Source: Calycina herbarum (Eukaryota > Ascomycota > Leotiomycetes > Helotiales > Pezizellaceae). From it: DNA of 64,000 nucleotides. Both the position numbers and the translations under genes were made by a program. Below, piece by piece: positions 34,433 through 43,975 of the stretch; position 1 is the stretch's first letter, and each line of letters opens with the position of its first letter. The notes beneath the pieces are model-generated. The model made no database searches. It had not been told where the DNA came from and saw only the letters and a list, made by a program, of their open reading frames with translations. Location: assembly GCA_001414485.1 (NCBI GenBank), contig LLEY01000147.1, positions 62,001-126,000 on the forward strand. The letters are read 5' to 3'.

Positions 34433-35686
34433 ATGAGAGCCATTCCTCGTATAACTCCAAACTGGAAACTCATCCCACCCTACCACCACTCGGGACTCTC
34501 CTCCACTTCATCACTTCTTCGTAAATCCTATAGACATACTCCGTCCATCCGTCCCAACACTCATACCCGTCAACTCCACAAAATGACATCCCCAACAGCA
34601 AGCCAAATTCTAGCAAGCCAAATAACAATGTTAAAAGCCTACAACGCATGCGACATCTCCGACGCCCTCCTAAAACTCAAAGTTCCCAATGCTGGATTCC
34701 TCCCAGATCTAAAACTCCAAACATCCAGCACCTCTAACACGTCTCCCTCTCCCTCTCTTGATTTAGTTACAATAGCGCCCGCTTCAACGGTAACTTTTGT
34801 TTCTAAAACTGTTAATGAGGAGAGAGGGGCTTCGAATATTCCGAAGGGAAAACACTGGGTTGATCTCTCGGTTCCTGAGACGATTGTTGTTATCAGTCAG
34901 CCTGAAGGGCAGAAATGCGCCGTTGTGGGTGGCATTATGGGGGAGAGGATGAAGTATTTGGATGTGAAGGGTGTGGTTGTTGATGGAAGGGTGAGGGACT
35001 TGGAGGAATTGGGTGAAACAGGGTTGCCTGTGAGTAGGTTTTTACTTGGATCTTTTTTTGGAAGGAGCGGGACAGTTCGTGTAGGAAGTTTTTTGTTAGA
35101 GATCTTCCGGAAGGTTCGCGATGAGAGGTCGCTCTTTCCCTTCTTGCTAGACACAAGACCAAGAAGGCACTTTTTGCCGCAAGCGCGCATATCATTCTGG
35201 CAAGGAAAAAGCGACCAGAGCCACGAACCCAACTCAAAACCCCCCATCGCTCCCTTTCTCTTGCTTCCTCTACACTTTCTCTTCATCGCCACCATCTCCA
35301 AATCTGATTCTGCACTATTCTCGATTTATTTCTGCTCGCCATTCCCCCATATCCCCAACATCCCATTCCTCCTTTCCCTTGCTTTTCTCTCCCAAAGCCT
35401 GCATGCTGACGCATCTCAGATCTGGTCCAAATCCACCTCAATAGTAGGAGCAGGAGCAGAAGCCAAAGCCTATTATCTCCAAACACCACTAAACATTGAC
35501 GGAACGAAAGTGAACCCTGGAGATTTGGTTGTTTCTGATCCTATGAATGGGGTGGTTGTTATACCCCAAGAGAATGTAGAGGATGTTTTGGAGCTTTTAC
35601 CGAGATCTTTTGAGGCCGATGAGATGGTTAAAGGGGGTGTTAAGGGGGGGATGAGTGTGGCGGAGGCTTTTGAGACCTTTAGATAG
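34433..35686 (+). CDS. RraA/HMG-aldolase-like protein
   Basis: Exons are 34433..35029 and 35420..35686, giving 287 aa. Core: ILASQITMLKAYNACDISDA, then KLKVPNAGFLPDL, HWVDLSVPETIVVISQPEGQ, AVVGGIMGERMKYLDVKGVV, VDGRVRDLEEL. In exon 2: IWSKSTSIVGAGAEAKAYYL, KVNPGDLVVSDPMNGVVVIP. The Gly-Gly...Asp-Gly-x-x-Arg-Asp arrangement is that of RraA and 4-hydroxy-4-methyl-2-oxoglutarate aldolases, metal-dependent pyruvate aldolases. Whether the fungal protein is an aldolase or another lyase is unclear. The first 50 residues are basic and Ser/Thr-rich (possible mitochondrial presequence); a second ATG at 34583 starts directly before the core. The 390-nt intron (GTGAGT...TCAG) is a multiple of three with no stop codon, so the unspliced reading frame is also open. 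Confidence 0.85.
   Translation: MRAIPRITPNWKLIPPYHHSGLSSTSSLLRKSYRHTPSIRPNTHTRQLHKMTSPTASQILASQITMLKAYNACDISDALLKLKVPNAGFLPDLKLQTSSTSNTSPSPSLDLVTIAPASTVTFVSKTVNEERGASNIPKGKHWVDLSVPETIVVISQPEGQKCAVVGGIMGERMKYLDVKGVVVDGRVRDLEELGETGLPVSRFLLGSFFGRSGTVRVGSFLLEIFRKVRDERSLFPFLLDTRPRRHFLPQARISFWQGKSDQSHEPNSKPPIAPFLLLPLHFLFIATISKSDSALFSIYFCSPFPHIPNIPFLLSLAFLSQSLHADASQIWSKSTSIVGAGAEAKAYYLQTPLNIDGTKVNPGDLVVSDPMNGVVVIPQENVEDVLELLPRSFEADEMVKGGVKGGMSVAEAFETFR
35113..35230. repeat. Long imperfect foldback within RraA-like intron
   Basis: The left arm from 35113 (GGTTCGCGATGAGAGGTCGC and onward to TTGCTAG at about 35150) is imperfectly complementary to the right arm 35195-35230 (CTGGCAAGGAAAAAGCGACC, then AGAGCCACGAACC). 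A smaller inner hairpin GGCA...TGCC is in the loop. Seen by eye; folding energy not computed. Confidence 0.6.
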
Positions 35687-36136
35687 GGGGTGTTGGGGTG
35701 TTTGGGGGATGGGTGGAAGTTGGTATTTTGGTAGACGGGGAGAGGGAATCTGCGGTTGTGAGGTTTGGTGTAAGATATTTTTGTAATTGAGTATTTGTCT
35801 CTCTCTTGGACGTGTGGTAGACAATAATAATCGAAGGTCTTACCCTCAGAACCTCTAACCAGTTCCGGTGATCTCATTAGAAAACAGTTCATGCACTGTC
35901 CGATAAACTGACTGTGCTTAGTTGAATTGTCAAGTCGTATGCGTGAAGCTCGCGCGCATATACAATAGATCGCAGAACTGGGTCTCTATTCATTCGTTGG
36001 CAATTCGTTCTCGTTATGAAAACCTTGGGTCCACTTATAAAAAATACTTTATTAAGATATGGAGGACGGGAATCTGCTATAACCCCCGAATTAAACAAAT
36101 GATCTAATTATAGGAATTAATTTCTTGCATTTAGAA
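35687..36136. other. Intergenic, no gene seen
   Basis: 3' flank of the RraA-like gene, then AT-leaning sequence leading into the small-protein region. Nothing recognisable. Confidence 0.45.
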
Positions 36137-36679
36137 ATGAAAAACCGGCTAGATAGTTGCTACGCCTTCATTTCAACAAAGAAAACAACTAACCAACCAA
36201 GCGATTCGTTGAAACAAAATGCACGTGGGAAAGCTGGGGAGATAGTTAAAAACTCCCCTTCATCCTCTTTTTGGTTTTCCAATATGCCCAACTGTCAAAC
36301 CCTTCAAAATCCGCTCAAAGTGTCATCTTTGATAAAACTGCTACTAAATTGTTCCAAACCCCGTTACCCACCGCTTCAATCCACTCTTTCTAATGCGAAT
36401 AATACTTCCCTGACTACCCCTTCACGAGAACAACTTTTGGAGATTAATACAAGGACTGAAGCGGTTGTAAAAGAGCTAGCTTTCCTAGACACGATGGAAA
36501 AGGGTGGTGTTAAAGTGAAAGATATGTTAGCGAATGGTATGAATCCTTGCATGGCATTAAATGAACTCAACAACTACCTTGGCGATTTGAAAAACAAGGC
36601 CATAAAAGTGCCTGAAGAAGTGAAAAAGTGTTTGACCCAGGCGAAGGGGAAAATAAGTGAGTTAACAAAGAAGTCGTAG
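36137..36679 (+). CDS. Small lineage-specific helical protein
   Basis: ORF of 180 aa from ATG 36137; a second ATG at 36284 (MPNCQTLQNPLKV) would give 131 aa and is as likely, because the residues before it look like leader translated by chance. The C-terminal half is helical and charged: LLEINTRTEAVVKELAFL, MEKGGVKVKDMLANGMNP, LNNYLGDLKNKAIKVPEEVK, KCLTQAKGKISEL. By eye the MEKGGVKVKDML and KVPEEVKKCL pieces resemble LENGSVIEKDML and KLPSDRKIDILL of the protein at 43095, so it may belong to the same local family. No signal peptide, no known domain. The TATA module of its relatives is not seen upstream. Confidence 0.5.
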   Translation: MKNRLDSCYAFISTKKTTNQPSDSLKQNARGKAGEIVKNSPSSSFWFSNMPNCQTLQNPLKVSSLIKLLLNCSKPRYPPLQSTLSNANNTSLTTPSREQLLEINTRTEAVVKELAFLDTMEKGGVKVKDMLANGMNPCMALNELNNYLGDLKNKAIKVPEEVKKCLTQAKGKISELTKKS

Positions 36680-37318
36680 GTGCACTCAGATATGGTCACT
36701 GGAAGTGAAATTGGACTGGAACAGGTCTCACACCTGTGTTGTAAATAGTTTTCATCTATAGCAAGGAACGCGGTCTCTGCTAAATCTCTTGTCTTATTTC
36801 AGTCAATTGTTATACCTGACCAGACTACCACCCGTTGAAGATCATAACCAGTCCCTGCTAAGCAATGTTGGCTGCCCTTTGAGTATTTATATTGACCTTT
36901 TTTTCACCACGGCCCGCCCTGTAAGCTATGTGTTACTTCCACTTCGCACGAGTCTCGTATGTCTTAAAAATGTTGCAGTAAGCCCCATATCCTTCATAGC
37001 GGAACGTAAGGGCTATGAAATCCACTTGGAACAGTTTCTCTAATTTTTGACCCATCAATGTATCCCCTCACTGTTCTACACTCCTCGTCCCTCGCCTGCC
37101 TTGTTGTGTTTGATTCAAGTCCTCAATTGCTTAGTTGGTGTTATTATTGAACCATTCACATCACGCCTGTTTCGTAACAAAATCTGGACTGGAATTCGCT
37201 GCATTTCATCAATATATTATTTGACAGGGTGTAAAATGCCAGGTATCGAGTCATGTTGTCTTTTCTCCAGTATAGATTTCCGTCAATGTCTACTACTTCA
37301 GACTCATGCCCCCATCTC

Positions 37319-37629
37319 TTAGTAATCGGGTTTGTTCCTTTGTTCGCCTGGACCCATTATTGTCTCGTTATCTGGTTTTCTCTTACTGAAGTATCCAAGA
37401 ATGTATGCAAAAATGGGCGCACAAAATGTGTTCCAAATCGTTGACGAAACAACTGGTAATTCCGACATTTGGCTAGGATGTAGAGTATGAAAATACTCGA
37501 GGGAGAACGGAAGATATAATGGTCCAATACAGCCAGAAGGGCAAATTTGAGTAATTCTTGGTCATTGAATTGGGGCCCCATGTTGCTTTGCTGGGAGTTC
37601 TTTGATGTGCTTGTTGGTGTTGACGACAT
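37319..37629 (-). CDS. Doubtful small two-exon gene or gene fragment
   Basis: ATG at 37629 opens a Ser/Thr/Gln-rich start, then FNDQELLKFALLAVLDHYIF, a helix that looks coding. A 44-nt intron from GTATTT to TTACCAG would join it, in phase, to a second frame, VSSTIWNTFCAPIFAYILGY, ending FSKRKPDNETIMGP and a short tail at 37319. The intron is near the lower size limit and the predicted protein is only about 80-90 residues. Alternatively it is a degenerate fragment. Function unknown. Confidence 0.22.
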
Positions 37630-37982
37630 TCTTGGCGTTGGAATTGACAGTGTTGGTTCAACACTGCCGGGAAAAAAAATTCAACAAGGCAGCCAACTAT
37701 GCGTCTTCCTTTCCGGAGCTCGTCAATCAATAAATTCCACGCTCGTATTTGTCTCTTTTCCCATCACTGCTTCCGCGCAATCTCGGTGTCCCACTTATTG
37801 TTTAGCGAGGGACCTCTCGTTCGTGAACCAGGTGTTCATGGACTCACCATCAATTTTTCTACCTTAGACTTACACGTAGTGCTTAAGCGTAGCACAAACA
37901 TTACGTATTGGGCAGTTTTTAACAATTTATTCTCGTCCCCAGCGCAATCTGGCGTCGTATTTTGAAAGTTCAAGAAATATAT

Positions 37983-38312
37983 ATGCGAGAGCTTGAATTG
38001 TCGGAGGAAGAGATAAACTTAGTAATGGCTTTAAGATCTAGAACTGATATCATGGGTATTATCAGAATTCTCGCTGGTCCTATTACAACCAATCCCAACG
38101 TCAAGACCCTACCAGCCAACATAACCATCAAAGAAACTCAACAAACACAGTTTTTGAGCATCTACAAAGGGGGCACAACATATATGTTGGGCCTTTTAAT
38201 CGAGAAACGCCTGAAAGAAATGACATCTCATTGGATGTTTGATAGGCCCCGGACACATCTAAACCCCAGACTAACCCGCAACAACGAGACGTCGTGGAAG
38301 CGAACTGGATAG
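37983..38312 (+). CDS. Doubtful small helical ORF
   Basis: 109-codon ORF from ATG with a charged helical start MRELELSEEEINLVMALRSR and a middle LLIEKRLKEMTSHWMF. The composition is similar to the other small proteins of this region, but no motif is clearly shared and the tail (RPRTHLNPRLTRNNETSW) looks non-coding. Could be a decayed family member or chance. Confidence 0.25.
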   Translation: MRELELSEEEINLVMALRSRTDIMGIIRILAGPITTNPNVKTLPANITIKETQQTQFLSIYKGGTTYMLGLLIEKRLKEMTSHWMFDRPRTHLNPRLTRNNETSWKRTG

Positions 38313-38932
38313 AGAGATATGCATGGCTCCAAGTAATGAAAAGCCAACAAAGAACCCTTTTATTTAGAACACCGCGAGCCTTGGTAACTTAGAATAGTCA
38401 CGGCACTTGAATTCCTCTCTGATAACACATATTGGGGAAGTAATGCAATCTACACCAGGGTAGGACGATTTTGTGGTGAGGCTCGCTATGATGTTACTCT
38501 CAAGCAAAAAAATAACGTAATAAGAACTGGCAAACTCGGAAAATGTGCAAGTGAAAGGAGGCATTGGAAAGAAGTGAACCGGCCCAACGGGTGCTCATTT
38601 TGCTGAATCTGAGCCAAAACTAGAGGCTTCCATGAATTTCATGAGAGAAATCTCCGAGTAATAGATTTCTGCCAGACATGTATATGCTGTCAAGCTCCTA
38701 TCTCAAAGATCTTTGTGTTCCCGTGCTTCCGGGAAAGGAACTCGGAGTGTGCCAAGGAAAGGAGGGCTCAAAGCTTCAAACTCACGATAAGGTCAGTGTT
38801 TCAGTGGTTGTTGGGCAACAAATGAAAGTAGGATGTGAATAAAAAGAAACAAGGATGCCATTCAAGACGACCTTGAAAATAGTTCATATCAATTAAAAGA
38901 CATTGTTTGGACTCTTTGACGAGCTTCCATAC

Positions 38933-38954
38933 TATAAATATCTTCTTTGTGCTA
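38933..38954 (+). promoter_or_regulatory. TATA box plus TTCTTTGT element
   Basis: TATAAATA at 38933-38940 followed by TC and TTCTTTGTGCTA. A variant (three bases closer) of the module before the genes at 40463, 43095 and 44989. Lies 247 bp before the ATG at 39187. Confidence 0.55.
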
Positions 38955-39186
38955 AATAAATGCTTACCTCGTGTTAAACCAGTGGCCAACCAAGACACAA
39001 AGAAAGAACAAAGTAGCCCAACCAATACTCACGAAGGACAAAAAATCCTCATGTATTTAAGACTTCCAACATTCCCCCAGAATAATCCAGTTCAGTAGCA
39101 CCAACCAATTCAAATCTTCATTGTACCATTCCAACAAACAAAATACCAACCTTAGCTTTCAAGATACCAACATCAACAATCAAATC

Positions 39187-39522
39187 ATGACCCAGAACCC
39201 CCAATCAACTGCCCAGAAGCTGAATGCCCTTAGACACGCAAGGGTAAGACTATTAGTGTGGGACAATAATATAAAAAGGAAGTTGTGGGATTTGGCGGGC
39301 ATCTGCAAGGATCTTAAACCATTTTTAGAAACCGGGGAAACAGGCTGGCCCGAAGTTAGAATACTATATGATCAAGTTGTGGAGAAATACAGATTACACG
39401 GAGGAGACCCAGAACTTCTCAAAGACCGGGGATGGGATGCATGGGTTGGATTTGAAAAGGATGGAAGATTTCACACGAATCGCTTGATTGGATTTCCAAC
39501 TGGCATGTTTTTTGCCTCTTAA
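39187..39522 (+). CDS. Small lineage-specific protein
   Basis: ORF of 111 aa from ATG, preceded by a CA-rich leader (accaaccaattcaaatc) like those of the other small genes here. Begins MTQNPQSTAQKLNALRHARV; basic helix VWDNNIKRKLWDLAGICKDL; then GETGWPEVRILYDQVVEKYR and a C-terminal half rich in Gly, Trp, Phe (DRGWDAWVGFEKDGRFHTNR) ending FPTGMFFAS. No signal peptide or known domain. Grouped with its neighbours by promoter type rather than by clear sequence similarity. Coding status is supported by the TATA module and an uninterrupted frame; function unknown. Confidence 0.5.
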   Translation: MTQNPQSTAQKLNALRHARVRLLVWDNNIKRKLWDLAGICKDLKPFLETGETGWPEVRILYDQVVEKYRLHGGDPELLKDRGWDAWVGFEKDGRFHTNRLIGFPTGMFFAS

Positions 39523-39911
39523 TTATACCCGCTGTTTTCCAAAATTAAATGTTTATCTTTTCATCACAGTGTTTCCATTAACGCCTGCACAATTGCCACC
39601 AAAACCCTTCATGGTCGGATATGTACATCACAGTACGTGAACGTTAGATTTCAGCAAACGTCAATAGTTTTGGTTTAGCTAGAAGAATTATGAAAAGTTT
39701 CGCATATTAATGAGTGTAATTTTGCATTTAGCAAGGTATGAGAGCCTATCTGAATGAATTTGAGAGAGATATCTCAAAGATAGCTGCAAAAAATAGAATA
39801 ATGTTAATAATTATCTTCACAAACCAGGTTTTAGTTTAGATAGTTTCACTTGAAAGTTGAATTCCAATAAGTGACATCTTCCAAGAGAAACTTAAGCACT
39901 TGTACACCCCT
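39523..39911. other. Intergenic, no gene seen
   Basis: AT-rich 389 bp between convergent genes; nothing recognisable. Confidence 0.5.
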
Positions 39912-40463
39912 TCAATCAAAACGAATACTAGCATATCTGGTATCGTACTCGTAAAAACGTAGAAGACTGATTGTTTGGCCTTCTTTCTTAAGAGTCTCAT
40001 TGACCACTTTCAACCTTCCTAATGCCTTATTCCGCTTGATGCGAATTTTGGCGTACTTGTCATCCTCGACATGCACAAAATGGGTGCATTCCGGATCAAA
40101 ATCCTTCTTGGCGAACTTTTTCAAATGCTTTAGTTCTCTTTCAAGCTCTCCTGCACTCCATTTCAATGCTTTAACCCACACATTCTTTGCCTCTGGCGAT
40201 AAGCCCCTCTTTGCCTTCATTTTCTTCGCTTTGACTATCAAGGCATATATGTTTTCTTAAAATCGCTCACCACGCTCCGAGTAAATTTCCGTATTGTTGA
40301 CCGCATTTGTTGCAGCGCCCTGAGTATCTTCGGTAGCCTCGGCTGCTTGTAATAATCGGGTGATGTTTGTCATACATTCTTTTTCTTCTTGGGCTTCTTT
40401 TGTTTCGAAAAAGATACCCAGCCGAGCTTTAAGGTCTTTTGGAGGTTTCGTTGAAGTTGTCAT
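39912..40463 (-). pseudogene. Small helical protein gene with in-frame TAA
   Basis: From ATG at 40463, 68 codons run to a TAA at 40259..40257. The same frame then stays open for 115 further codons to 39912, beginning ENIYALIVKAKKMKAKRGL, with equally coding-like charge pattern. Key part: KRGLSPEAKNVWVKALKW, ELERELKHLKKF, and the Phe/Tyr-rich end LLRFYEYDTRYASIRFD. KRGLSPEAK matches NKGLSPDGE of the gene at 44989, so this is a family member. No GT-AG intron could remove the TAA. Either it is a recent pseudogene, or the first 68 codons (MTTSTKPPKDLKARLGIFFE) are a separate short protein. The shared TATA module lies 187 bp upstream. Confidence 0.6.
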
Positions 40464-40627
40464 TTTTGAGTGACGAGTCTTGGGTAACGGAAGTTTGGTG
40501 TCAGGATTAAGGAAGATCCGTATTCTTGAAGTGGGCGGTGGGGTATGTATTATTTCCTTAGCAGGTTCGAATAATGTTGGTTCTTTGTACGTTGTCGTTA
40601 TTTTGGATATGTCCTGTGGAGTACTGC

Positions 40628-40657
40628 TGTTGGAGAGAACAAAGCAAGGTATTTATA
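40628..40657 (-). promoter_or_regulatory. TATA box plus CTTTGTTCTC element
   Basis: On the minus strand TATAAATA (40657..40650) is followed by CCTTGCTTTGTTCTCTCCAA. It differs at only a few positions from the modules at 42927 and 44809. Confidence 0.65.
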
Positions 40658-41464
40658 GCCCGCCACCTTAGTCATGATTCACGGCTTGAGATACTCGTTG
40701 TGATTGGAATCATGGCGAAGGGGAAAATAAATTCTCCTGAATCACAACCATTTTTGAAAGTAATACTTCGTTTTGCGATTCAAGCTCAATTATAGAGTGC
40801 AATATAGCAGGCTTATACCAGGAAGCGTCGAGTCTAACAGTGAAGAAATAGGTTATGTATTTACCATAGTTGAAAAGGAATTAGCTTAGAAGGCATTTAT
40901 CAGGAGACAATAGTAGATGTTAGAGGAAGCACGATATCGAGAATAGTGTAGAATGAAGCCTCCATCTCAGAAGATGCGTCTAGAGGCAAGTGAATTCCAG
41001 GTTGCTGTTTGCTACTTCGTATGAGGTTGACAGGTAGTGATATCTTGAGTTTGTGTATCCAGTGTAACTCCTTAGCTTTTTAGCTCTAGAACTCTCTAGT
41101 TTCTTTCGCAGTTGTTTTGTGGCGTTAGGCTAGCATCCACCCCATCCCCTTACTCAATGATCCCACCCGGGCGCATTTCTAGATAAATATCTTGACGCTG
41201 TACAATAGTTTTGGTGTTGATTTGATGATAGACGCAGCTTACAAAAGGTTAGAACGTAATGGTCTCTGGGCTTTCACCCTGAAAGAAACTTCATTTAATT
41301 GTGCTTGGGAAGCTGACAGAAAGACGAAAAGGATATGCAAAGTGCAATTCACTCTCATTTACCCACTACCATTTCCTCAAAATTTCTTCCTAATTCTCAT
41401 CTCCATCTCCACTACATACTTTTTCCTATCTCAAAAACAGTGATCATCATTTCGACACAGCATC
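40658..41464. other. Intergenic, no gene seen
   Basis: Divergent promoter region for the minus-strand small gene and the plus-strand gene at 41465. Leader of the latter is C/T-rich. No coding signal. Confidence 0.45.
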
Positions 41465-42291
41465 ATGGATCGAGTAAACAAACTACACGGCTCTACCCTC
41501 ACCATCCCAGAATTGGAGGAAGAATTCTCAGCCCTTGTCAATGAAACCAAATACGAGGGCTTTTGCGACAAAGTCCAGATCGCGAATGAAGATACCGCAA
41601 TCGTGGGACGACCAGCCATGGAAGAGCTTTGGGCTTTCATCTGTCGAAGCAAAGCAAATGAAACCTTTCCCACCGAAGGCGAGGGTATCCTGGGTGGAAT
41701 CGAGGGAATCGGCAGTGCTGATGCCATGGGCCAGAAGGAGATTGTCCTTCAAGATGCATTTGAGCAGGTAGGTTTCATTTCCACATTTCTTTCTATGAGT
41801 TTCAATATCTTAAGTTAACGTAATATAACTTCTAGGTTCAGGGTTACGAGGGCTTTGATGCTGAGCAATATTGGGAGGATATGGAGGAAGAAGCTGAGGA
41901 ACAAGGAGTGAATCTCAACATTGATGCAAGTCGTCACTGTTATTTTAAAATACTATTTCCCGGAAGAAAAATTTGAACTAATGTTATGCTACATTAGAGC
42001 CATCTTGATCCTTCTCAAGCCTTTGCTCATCAGAGTGCTGCAGCATTTGGAGATTTCGCAACGGCTGGACTCCCGGAAACTTCTCACACACAAGCTGGTG
42101 TTACAGGTCATGATATTTTGGGTTTGATGGGCCAAATGGAGAATGAGGAGAACGAGGAATTCGAGGAGGAGCCTGAGATTGACGTAGATTCCACACTATC
42201 CCACACTCAAACACATGTACCAGCCCCTCCACGTCGTCCCGCCAGAGTTATTGATGAGGATTATTTTGACGAGAAAGACGACTATGAATAG
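41465..42291 (+). CDS. Unknown protein with GYEGFD domain, GC-AG intron
   Basis: Exons are 41465..41767, 41836..41925 and 41998..42291, giving 228 aa. Intron 1 is GTAGGT...CTAG (68 nt). Intron 2 is 41926..41997 and starts GCAAGT: the phase only works with this GC donor (NLNID/SHLDPSQAF), and a CTAAT branch signal is present. Core: ETKYEGFCDKVQIANEDTAI, MEELWAFICRSKANE, QVQGYEGFDAEQYWEDMEEE. These correspond to RYQGYCFKVVNKCP, MEMAWAQLCLLKA and QIEGYEGFDVVTFW of the gene at 25152, and intron 2 falls at the same place and phase as intron 2 there. The tail is acidic, ending RPARVIDEDYFDEKDDYE. Unknown function; nuclear location is only a guess from charge. Confidence 0.65.
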
Positions 42292-42926
42292 ACCACGGTT
42301 TTTATTTTAGGTTTCGTGTACCTAGATAGGGAAGGGAAATTCATAGATACCAGCAATTCCCACGGCTTTGGAAGTGAACCTGCATTCACTATGACTCCAA
42401 AAATGACATGACTTTCGCATGTCGCTTCAAAGGCTAGACCTGAAAACCATTTTTAAGGTGAATCAGGAGCTCAAGTAGTCATGCAGCTTCAATGCAACCC
42501 CCCGGTCGAATAATAAGTTATGCCAGGAACCGGGCTGGAGGATTGACTGATATTGTACAAAGGTGGAGTTGATAAGCTTTCTTTGCAATTTCTAGGTACG
42601 TGGAAATGCTTCCGAGTACCTTGAAGGAGAAGTAACAAAGTACCCCTTGCCTTGGTATTGATTTGGGGTACAAGGAGAGCTGTTAGACCACATTGGTAGC
42701 ATGTCTGCGATTCAAGTTTATGTATATAAAAATTCTGCCTCGGGTCAGTACGTTTGTTCATGGCTAGAATAAAATTTTTCATTCATTTCCATGTTGGCGA
42801 AAAGAACCTGCATGACTGTAAAAAGACAGAACTTCAACGATTCCCCGTGAATGTTACATGGAGCTTAATAAGGCTTCATGATTCATTAAAATTTAATTAT
42901 TCACAGTGATAAGTCGGAGTCGCTAC
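42292..42926. other. Intergenic; start of duplicated unit A
   Basis: 3' flank of the preceding gene. From about 42640 the sequence resembles 44490 onward (GACCACATTGGTAGCATGT here, GACCACTCTGGTAGCATGT there), marking the left part of a tandem duplication. Confidence 0.5.
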
Positions 42927-42951
42927 TATAAATATAGCATTCTTTGTTCTC
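42927..42951 (+). promoter_or_regulatory. TATA box plus TTCTTTGTTCTC element, unit A
   Basis: TATAAATA (42927-42934), TAGCA, TTCTTTGTTCTC (42940-42951), then ACCAACACTCTCTTCTTTC. Nearly identical to unit B; 168 bp before the ATG at 43095. Confidence 0.7.
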
Positions 42952-43094
42952 ACCAACACTCTCTTCTTTCACAGTTTAGAACAAACACAAAGAAAATAGC
43001 GCCCTACCAACGATTTTAAGAAGACGCCTGTTCCTAAACTTCAAAAATCATAATATTCTCAATCTTGTCTTCCTCACAATACTCACCTTTGAAA

Positions 43095-43577
43095 ATGCCA
43101 ACTTTCAAAGAAATAAACGGCTCTGCTATGGAACGCCTTTTTGAGGTACTCGAACGGCAACACATCCGAAATCTAAATTCCCGGTTACCTGAAGCGGAGA
43201 AGCTTCTCGAAAATGGAAGTGTGATAGAAAAAGATATGTTGGATATTATTTCAGAAAGCACTTCGAAACTAGAGGACGTGAAATTTGACAGGAAGTTGCC
43301 TTCTGACAGGAAGATCGACATCTTGCTAGGGAGAGCTTTGGTTTTCATCCAAAAGTACCAAATACAAGAAATCAAACAATTAAGCGATAAGAGTGTAAGG
43401 ATGGCGAAACGTGGTGAAAATACCGAAGATATTAGGTGGGATCAGAGAGGTATGATTCAACAACTGGAAGAGACGAGAAATTCGGCCAAAAAGGCGGGCG
43501 CGGAAATTCTGGAGGAGACAACCAAGATAATTAAAGCTTTCAATACTCCTCCACTTTGCTTTGCCCCAGGTCCGTAG
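43095..43577 (+). CDS. Small lineage-specific helical protein, unit A
   Basis: 160 aa from the first ATG in frame. Entirely charged and helix-prone: MPTFKEINGSAMERLFEVLE, then RLPEAEKLLENGSVIEKDML, DIISESTSKLEDVKFDRKLP, SDRKIDILLGRALVFIQKYQ, QQLEETRNSAKKAGAEILEE, ending NTPPLCFAPGP. It aligns along most of its length with the broken copy in unit B (SKLEDVKFDRKLPSDRKIDI against TELHDMKLNKGLSPDGEEML). Both end in a Pro/Cys-containing tail (PPLCFAPG; PAGLCNF). No signal peptide or known domain, so probably intracellular. Strong TATA promoter and a CA-rich leader suggest regulated, possibly high expression; that is inference. Confidence 0.65.
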   Translation: MPTFKEINGSAMERLFEVLERQHIRNLNSRLPEAEKLLENGSVIEKDMLDIISESTSKLEDVKFDRKLPSDRKIDILLGRALVFIQKYQIQEIKQLSDKSVRMAKRGENTEDIRWDQRGMIQQLEETRNSAKKAGAEILEETTKIIKAFNTPPLCFAPGP

Positions 43578-43975
43578 GAGTATAAGGTGGGGGTTCTATG
43601 CAGCAGAATAGATTGACGCTCAAGAAACCCCAAAATAGGCAATATTACTCACTAGTTTCACAATTAATATCAAAACCCAATATTTGAGGCTCTCTCTATT
43701 TTCATCTCAAAGCCACAGCTTCTTCAGGTCTCTGGGTCTTTTCCACACATTGTATCCGACATACCATAAGACAAAGAATTCAAGAACTCGGCAACCAACT
43801 TGTTAACCGACTCACCAACAACTAAATAACCAACCAACACTTAAACAAAGAAGAAAAATCGCTCAATCAATAATAACTTTATAAAACTCTCGATCTCCGT
43901 GGACATTCAAGATCAAATATTATAAAGCACAGCTGAATTTCGACCATCTATCATTCATTACATACCTCAAACATA
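43578..43975. other. Spacer within unit A
   Basis: 3' flank of the helical-protein gene and leader of the next. It includes a stretch rich in AACCAAC/CAACAA (43790-43850) resembling 45715-45770 in unit B. Confidence 0.5.

Larger units (their letters stand above)
36680..38932. other. Gene-poor stretch with two weak candidate ORFs
   Basis: 2.2 kb with AT-leaning composition and no confident gene. Two candidates are listed separately (37319-37629 minus, 37983-38312 plus). The rest shows only short, overlapping frames on both strands. Confidence 0.45.

Noticed and set aside
40562..40575. B-box-like GGTTCGAATAA suggesting a tRNA
   Set aside because: No matching A box or cloverleaf around it.
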